Shown one piece after another: positions 60,032 to 64,000 of a DNA stretch of 64,000 bases. A program made the position numbers and the translations under genes. Numbering within the stretch: the first letter of the stretch is position 1; the number at the start of each line of letters is the position of its first letter. Source of the DNA: RUG13409 sp045616985. Its GTDB lineage: Bacteria; Bacillota; Clostridia; Peptostreptococcales; Anaerovoracaceae. The stretch lies in contig JAZLHU010000051.1 of the NCBI GenBank assembly GCA_045616985.1, forward strand, positions 5,984 to 69,983, read 5' to 3'. The notes beneath the pieces were generated by a model. That model ran no database searches and was not told the origin of the DNA. It was given only the letters and a program-made list of their open reading frames with translations.

Positions 60032-61879
60032 GCTCATCCATTCTTCAAGCGCCCGGTCGAGGGCTTCTTTGTTCGACGACAGCTTTGCGGCAAGCTCTGC
60101 AAGGCGGCCTGCATCTGATGCAATTGCGGGGTCTTGGATTTGCAATTCGAGTTCTGCGATTTTATTTCCAAGTTCAGTAACTTTATCTTCGGCAGCAGAG
60201 ATCGCCTTTGCTGCTTTTCTTTCTTCTCTTTCGCGGGCTTTCTTTTCTTCCCAGCTTTCCGGAGTTTTCGGTACGGCATCTGCTGCTTCGTCGCTTTTGT
60301 AAAAATCGGCGGATGTGTCTCTCAGCTTTCCCGGCTTTGCCTTAAGGCTTTTTCTTTTTTCCTCGTAGTAATCAAAATTACCAAGGTACTTCACGGCGCC
60401 TTCAGATGTAAGTTCAATAATATAGTCAGGAATACTCTGCAGCAAATATCGGTCGTGAGAAACGATGATAACGGTTCCGGGGAAGGCTTTGATCGCTTCC
60501 TCAAAAACTTCTTTTGCCGAAATATCAAGATGGTTTGTGGGCTCGTCAAATATAAGCAGATTGCAGCCGCTCATCATAAGCTTTAAAAGCGAGAGCCTTG
60601 CCTTTTCGCCGCCCGCAAGATCGCCCACGGTTTTAAATACATCGTCTCCGTGGAAGAGAAATCCTCCGAGAAGCTTTCTTAGATCAGTTTCGTTATATCG
60701 GACATATTCCGAATGTATTTCATCGAGTACGGTTTTTGAAGGATGCAGATTCTTCTGCTCCTGATCGTAGTATCCCGGCATAACGTTGGTTCCGAGGATA
60801 ACACGCCCGGAGTTCGGATAAAGCTCTCCGAGCAGAATTTTAAGAAGGGTGGTTTTCCCTATTCCGTTTGCTCCGACAATGCAGACACGATCGCCCTTTT
60901 TGATGTCGAGATCAACATTGCGGAAAAGCAGGGACTCATCTTCGCGGCCGGAGGGATTGCCGTATCCAAAGCTAAGGCCGCTCGCCAGAACCACATCATT
61001 TCCGCTTTGCAGCTTCTGGTCAAAATTGATTTTAAGAGCCTCCTTAAGCTGAGTCGGCTTCACCGGCCGCGTAATATGCGCCAGCCTCTTTTCTCTGGAC
61101 TGCGCACGCTTAACAAGATGCTCTGTGTTGTGCTCTTTAAAGCGTCTTATGATTTCCTCCTGGCGTTCTATTTCCTCCATCTGATGCTCGTAGTGCTTCA
61201 GGTCGATTTCGTAATTGCGCTGCTTTTGTTCTTTGTATGAAGTGTAATTTCCGTTGTAGGCTTTGAGTGTGCAGTTTTCAATTTCAAAAATTTTATTTAC
61301 ACACCTGTCAAGAAAATATCTGTCGTGGGAAACAATTAAAAGTGTGCCGCGGTAGGATTTAAGATAGCTTTCCAGCCATGCAAGCGTAGGAAGGTCGAGG
61401 TGGTTTGTGGGCTCGTCCAGCAAAAGAATGTCCGGTTCTGTTACCAGCAGCGCGCAAAGCGCAAGGCGCGTTTTTTCGCCGCCGGACAGCACGCCGACAT
61501 CAGTATTGTAATAGCTCTCGTTAAAGCCCATGGATGTTAAGATGCCCTTAACGGCACGGCTGTAATCGTAACCGTGCTCCTGTGCAAATTTCGCCTTGAC
61601 CTCATCGGGCACTCTGTCCATAACTTCAAGCACCGTCTGCCCGGCATCGAAGTGTTCGCGCTGCTTAAGGTAACCCAAAGCAGCGCCGCGGGAAATAAAG
61701 ATCTCGCCGCTGCTTGGCTCGTACTCGGAGGCAATAAGCTTTAAAAGCGTGGATTTCCCCGCACCGTTTACTCCAACTATGCCGACACGGTCGCCATTGT
61801 TAACATTAAAGGTAACATCCTCTAAAATGACATCCACACCCAGTTCGTAATTCAGTTTTGATGCGGCTAAAATGCTCAT
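60023..61879 (-). CDS. ABC-F family ATPase (YfmR/YdiF-like)
   Basis: 618 residues on the minus strand, no membrane domain. Two ABC cassettes: Walker A GVNGAGKSTLLK (about 36-47) and GANGIGKTTLLK (about 355-366), signatures LSGGEKTRLALC and LAGGEKARLSLL, and the ABC-F inter-domain linker (about 225-300, Glu/Arg-rich). The C-terminal 100 residues form a Lys/Glu coiled coil as in Uup/YdiF proteins. ABC-F proteins act on the ribosome, relieving stalls or protecting from antibiotics. No Shine-Dalgarno; the predicted promoter places the RNA start within a few bases of the ATG, so the message may be leaderless. Confidence 0.9.
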   Translation of the reverse strand: MSILAASKLNYELGVDVILEDVTFNVNNGDRVGIVGVNGAGKSTLLKLIASEYEPSSGEIFISRGAALGYLKQREHFDAGQTVLEVMDRVPDEVKAKFAQEHGYDYSRAVKGILTSMGFNESYYNTDVGVLSGGEKTRLALCALLVTEPDILLLDEPTNHLDLPTLAWLESYLKSYRGTLLIVSHDRYFLDRCVNKIFEIENCTLKAYNGNYTSYKEQKQRNYEIDLKHYEHQMEEIERQEEIIRRFKEHNTEHLVKRAQSREKRLAHITRPVKPTQLKEALKINFDQKLQSGNDVVLASGLSFGYGNPSGREDESLLFRNVDLDIKKGDRVCIVGANGIGKTTLLKILLGELYPNSGRVILGTNVMPGYYDQEQKNLHPSKTVLDEIHSEYVRYNETDLRKLLGGFLFHGDDVFKTVGDLAGGEKARLSLLKLMMSGCNLLIFDEPTNHLDISAKEVFEEAIKAFPGTVIIVSHDRYLLQSIPDYIIELTSEGAVKYLGNFDYYEEKRKSLKAKPGKLRDTSADFYKSDEAADAVPKTPESWEEKKAREREERKAAKAISAAEDKVTELGNKIAELELQIQDPAIASDAGRLAELAAKLSSNKEALDRALEEWMSLQ

Positions 61880-61888
61880 AACTATTGT

Positions 61889-61917
61889 ATTTTACAACAT
61901 TACTCCACTTGTCACAA
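61889..61917 (-). promoter_or_regulatory. Promoter of the ABC-F gene (minus strand)
   Basis: On the minus strand TTGTGA (61912-61917), 17-base spacer, TAAAAT (61889-61894). The -10 ends nine bases before the ATG. Its -35 overlaps the -35 of the opposing rex promoter. Confidence 0.5.
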
Positions 61918-61938
61918 GGCTGCATTGTGTGATAAAAT
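61909..61938 (+). promoter_or_regulatory. Promoter of rex, overlapping the ABC-F promoter
   Basis: TTGTCA (61909-61914), 18-base spacer, TAAAAT (61933-61938) preceded by TGA. The shared -35 area contains TTGTCACAA (61909-61917), a near palindrome resembling fused Rex half sites, though the full Rex operator consensus is not present. Confidence 0.45.
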
Positions 61939-61974
61939 ATCCAATCATATATATTGTAAGAAAGTGTGATGATT

Positions 61975-62604
61975 ATGAAGGTCAAAATTGTATCCGATGC
62001 GGTGGTAAAGAGACTTCCTCGATACAGAAGATATCTTAACGATCTTAAGGCAAAGGGAACTGCGCGCATAAGCTCAGGCGAGCTTGCAAACAAGATGGAT
62101 CTTACTGCAAGTCAGATCCGTCAGGACTTAAATAATTTCGGAGGCTTTGGGCAGCAGGGCTTTGGTTATTCTGTTGACAGTCTCCACGAAGCGATTTCCG
62201 GTATCATCGGTCTGGACCGCACTTATTCAGTTGTAATGATCGGATGCGGAAGACTTGGCGAAGCTATCGCTAATTTTCTTAAGAATTACGAGCCGGCATT
62301 CGACATCAAGGCTATCTGCGACATCCGACCCGATTTTAAGGGCAAGGAGGTTTGCGGTGCAAAGATTATGAACGAAAGCGAATTTGACGAATACATTACA
62401 AAGAATCAGGCAGACATTGCAATTCTTTCCATTCCCCCTGAAAAGGTTGATGAGGTAAAGACCCTGCTCGTTAAAAACGGGATCAAGGGCATCTGGAATT
62501 TCTCCCTTACGGAGATTGAGCAGATCAAAGGGGTCGCCGTTCAGAATATGCACCTTTCCGATTCTCTTCACAGCCTTGTATATTACATTAATCATCCTGA
62601 ATAG
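61975..62604 (+). CDS. rex: Redox-sensing transcriptional repressor Rex
   Basis: About 209 residues; ATG 61975, with in-frame GTG 61966 and ATG 61969 as alternatives. N-terminal winged helix (VVKRLPRYRRYLNDL, about 5-20, then MDLTASQIRQDLNNFGGFGQQGFGY) and a C-terminal Rossmann domain with VVMIGCGRLGEAIANF (about 85-100), which binds NADH/NAD+. Rex represses fermentation and anaerobic metabolism genes when NADH is low. Possible autoregulation from the shared promoter with the ABC-F gene. Followed by a terminator shared with the ferredoxin gene on the opposite strand. Confidence 0.95.
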   Translation: MKVKIVSDAVVKRLPRYRRYLNDLKAKGTARISSGELANKMDLTASQIRQDLNNFGGFGQQGFGYSVDSLHEAISGIIGLDRTYSVVMIGCGRLGEAIANFLKNYEPAFDIKAICDIRPDFKGKEVCGAKIMNESEFDEYITKNQADIAILSIPPEKVDEVKTLLVKNGIKGIWNFSLTEIEQIKGVAVQNMHLSDSLHSLVYYINHPE

Positions 62605-62608
62605 TAAT

Positions 62609-62649
62609 AAAAAAAGACCATCGGAAAACCCGATGGTCAATTTTTTTTA
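62609..62649. terminator. Bidirectional terminator between rex and ferredoxin
   Basis: Stem GACCATCGG/CCGATGGTC (62616-62624/62630-62638) with an A run on the left (62609-62615) and a T run on the right (62641-62648), so it can stop transcripts from both directions. Confidence 0.9.
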
Positions 62650-62656
62650 AGTAACT

Positions 62657-62824
62657 CTATTCGTGAGCTGCTCCTGTCGGGCAAGCTCCTGCACAAGCAC
62701 CACAATCGATGCATGATCCGGCATTGATAACGTACTTGCCATCTCCTTCTGTGATAGAATCAGTTGGGCATTCTCCTGCGCAAGCGCCGCAAGCGATGCA
62801 CTGGTCATCAATTACATATGCCAT
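62657..62824 (-). CDS. Ferredoxin, 2[4Fe-4S] clostridial type
   Basis: 55 residues on the minus strand. Two CxxCxxCxxxCP motifs, CIACGACAGECP (residues 9-20) and CIDCGACAGACP (38-49), bind two [4Fe-4S] clusters; this is the classic clostridial electron carrier for anaerobic metabolism in the cytoplasm. Strong AGGAGG-type ribosome binding site (complement of 62831-62838). Very biased codon choice suggests abundance. Terminates at the shared hairpin with rex. The opposite strand carries an open frame through this gene that is only the upstream extension of the P-loop gene. Confidence 0.97.
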   Translation of the reverse strand: MAYVIDDQCIACGACAGECPTDSITEGDGKYVINAGSCIDCGACAGACPTGAAHE

Positions 62825-62848
62825 AGTTCGAACCTCCTTTTTTAATTA

Positions 62849-62858
62849 TTGTATACAA
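62849..62858. promoter_or_regulatory. Palindrome in the ferredoxin/P-loop divergent gap
   Basis: TTGTATACAA is a perfect 10-base palindrome in the 64-base divergent gap between the ferredoxin and P-loop genes; it may be an operator. Weak evidence alone. Confidence 0.35.
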
Positions 62859-62888
62859 CAGAGACAGTCTACCAAAGAAACCATAAAA

Positions 62889-63707
62889 ATGCAAGTTAAA
62901 ATATACGGCCTGTCGGGTAAAAGCGGCAGCGGAAAAAGCTATAACGCCATAGAGCTGTGCAAAAAGCTGGGTATTCCGGCCATTATTGATGACGGCCTTT
63001 TTATATTTGAAAATTCCGTAGCTGCGGGAATCTCTGCCAAAAAGCAGGAAACCAGGATCGGTGCCATAAAGACAGCTCTTTTTACGGAGCAATCCCACGC
63101 CGATTCCGTTGCAGAAGCCATTCTTGAAAAAAAGCCGTCTTCCGTTTTGATCATCGGGACCTCCGACGAAATGATCGACCGCATTGCCGAAAGACTCGGA
63201 CTTCCGTTTCCCGAGAAGCATATCCACATTAACAGCATCCTTTCGGATGAGCAGATCCAGAAAGCCTCAGAGGCCAGAAGAAAGTCCGGGATGCACACCA
63301 TACCGGCGCCGACATTCGAGCTTAAAAAGCAGTTTTCAGGTTATTTTCTGGATGCTACAAGAGCTTTTCGGGGGCACTTTTCCAAGGATAAGGATAAAGA
63401 TGAAAAGACTATTGTCAGGCCCACATATTCCTATTTGGGCTCCTACAATGTATCGGATAAGGTAGTTGAAGATATTGCAAGGCACGCCGTAAGTATAACC
63501 CCCGGCGCTGCCACGCTTCTTTGGTCTTCCTGCAGCAAGGAAGACGAAGGCATGTTTATCAGGGTCATTATGCTCTGCGAGTGGGGTTTTAAAGTTAAAA
63601 CAGTTGCCCGCGCTGTCCAGACCCTGATCTACAAAGACGTTGCCTTCACCACCGCCTACAATGTCTTAGGCGTGTCCGTTGAGGTCCGCAGCTTCCGCGC
63701 CCGCTGA
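62889..63707 (+). CDS. P-loop ATPase with C-terminal Asp23-like domain
   Basis: 272 residues from ATG 62889; earlier in-frame starts would overlap the ferredoxin gene. N-terminal P-loop GLSGKSGSGKSYNAIELCKK (about 7-26), DDG and IGTSDEMIDRIAERL typical of kinase-like domains, then a Lys/Asp linker (about 165-180). Residues about 190-272 (VSDKVVEDIARHAV, VARAVQTLIYKDVAFTTAYN, VSVEVRSF) resemble the Asp23/Gls24 domain of Gram-positive envelope-stress proteins. A P-loop/Asp23 combination is unusual to me. Function unknown. Weak ribosome binding site. Confidence 0.65.
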   Translation: MQVKIYGLSGKSGSGKSYNAIELCKKLGIPAIIDDGLFIFENSVAAGISAKKQETRIGAIKTALFTEQSHADSVAEAILEKKPSSVLIIGTSDEMIDRIAERLGLPFPEKHIHINSILSDEQIQKASEARRKSGMHTIPAPTFELKKQFSGYFLDATRAFRGHFSKDKDKDEKTIVRPTYSYLGSYNVSDKVVEDIARHAVSITPGAATLLWSSCSKEDEGMFIRVIMLCEWGFKVKTVARAVQTLIYKDVAFTTAYNVLGVSVEVRSFRAR

Positions 63708-63730
63708 ATTCTTTTGCAGGCTTGCTTGCC

Positions 63731-63901
63731 ATTGCCCTGAAGACACGCTCTTGCTATTGGGGCCCCTGCAGCGGTTCTAAGCTCTGTCTGCGCACATACT
63801 TCGGTCTCAAAGCGATAAAGCCTTTGGCTTTATGCTTTGCTCCTTTGTCTGTTGCTTGCCAATCGCCAAGAACCGGCTTCCCCAAATGTCTTCATGGCAA
63901 T
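63731..63901 (+). repeat. Interspersed hairpin repeat A, copy 6
   Basis: Outer arms ATTGCCCTGAAGACA (63731-63745) and TGTCTTCATGGCAAT (63887-63901) pair 14 of 15; this is a fourth distinct arm sequence. Inner blocks CTATTGGGGCCCC, GGTTCTAAGCTCTGTCTG, TAAAGCCTTTGGCTTTA and AAGAACCGGCTTCCCC are as in copies 1 and 2, same orientation. Confidence 0.8.
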
Positions 63902-63972
63902 GACAATCAACCCTGCTTTTATGCAAAGCGCATCAGGCCGTAGCAGCTTGCAGGATGCTGTTTAATTTTATC

Positions 63973-64000
63973 TGCAGGCTTGCTTCCCATTGCCCTGAAG
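63973..64000 (+). repeat. Start of a seventh repeat A copy, cut by the window end
   Basis: TGCAGGCTTGCTTCCC and ATTGCCCTGAAG (63989-64000) repeat the sequence immediately before and at the left arm of copy 6 (63715-63742), so a tandem copy probably continues beyond the window. The 71 bases between copies 6 and 7 hold no gene. Confidence 0.6.

Noticed and set aside
62709..62888. N-terminal extension of the P-loop protein
   Set aside because: This part is the reverse strand of the ferredoxin gene; the first plausible start is ATG 62889.
1..64000. tRNA or rRNA genes
   Set aside because: I examined every intergenic stretch by eye and saw no cloverleaf-like sequence with a TTC-loop motif or rRNA landmarks; a covariance scan would be needed to be certain.

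Overview
The window reads as the chromosome of an anaerobic, spore-lineage-type Firmicute (class Clostridia; Lachnospiraceae or a neighbouring family is my guess, not proven). Pointers are a WalRK-type two-component system, DivIC, the redox repressor Rex, a glycyl radical enzyme, an 8-iron ferredoxin, a two-gene minimal Suf system, M42 aminopeptidases and a Gram-positive type of VirB4/VirB6/VirD4 apparatus. I see no rRNA or tRNA genes, no CRISPR array, no transposase and no integrase.

Layout. 1-4.3 kb: end of a Na+/solute symporter, a structured intergenic stretch, a UroD-family methyltransferase-like gene, an unknown helical protein on the minus strand, and an AT-rich lipoprotein cassette framed by repeats. 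4.3-14.5 kb: housekeeping genes, namely walRK-like, chorismate mutase, a sugar-nucleotidyltransferase, three M42 aminopeptidases, divIC, rsmA and a shikimate-kinase-like gene. 14.5-30.9 kb: a tight plus-strand run with a 1191-residue unknown protein, PPK2 and PPK1 polyphosphate kinases, an AAA ATPase, a DUF1624-type membrane protein, a LytS-like histidine kinase, a 697-residue unknown protein, a CvpA-like protein, a response regulator with a SARP-like output domain and a SpoIIE-type phosphatase. 30.9-48.5 kb: a type IV secretion-like operon (pilin, secreted protein, VirD4, membrane-anchored protein, VirB6, PrgI-VirB4, a 1679-residue secreted protein, a lipoprotein) that ends with a STAS anti-anti-sigma gene and a strong terminator. 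48.5-54.4 kb: a TctBAC carboxylate transporter followed by a glycyl radical enzyme with its own promoter. 54.4-55.4 kb: a 1-kb gene-free block full of repeats. 55.4-64 kb: SufC/SufB pair, Sel1 protein, a YhdT-PanF fusion, dtd, an ABC-F ATPase, rex, ferredoxin and a P-loop/Asp23 protein, ending in more repeats.

The most unusual region is the secretion locus. It has the membrane channel, both ATPases and a pilin, but no relaxase, cell-wall hydrolase or integration gene. It is loaded with large secreted proteins and bracketed by a PP2C phosphatase and a STAS protein, which form a partner-switching regulatory pair. The large helical cytoplasmic proteins encoded just upstream are possible cargo. 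I infer a chromosomal protein-export or cell-contact apparatus rather than a conjugative element.

The second unusual theme is a family of roughly 170-210 bp intergenic repeats. Six full copies and the start of a seventh are present in both orientations. Each copy can fold into a long hairpin whose outer arms differ in sequence between copies but stay paired. A separate array of four 39-bp inverted-repeat units lies downstream of the glycyl radical enzyme.
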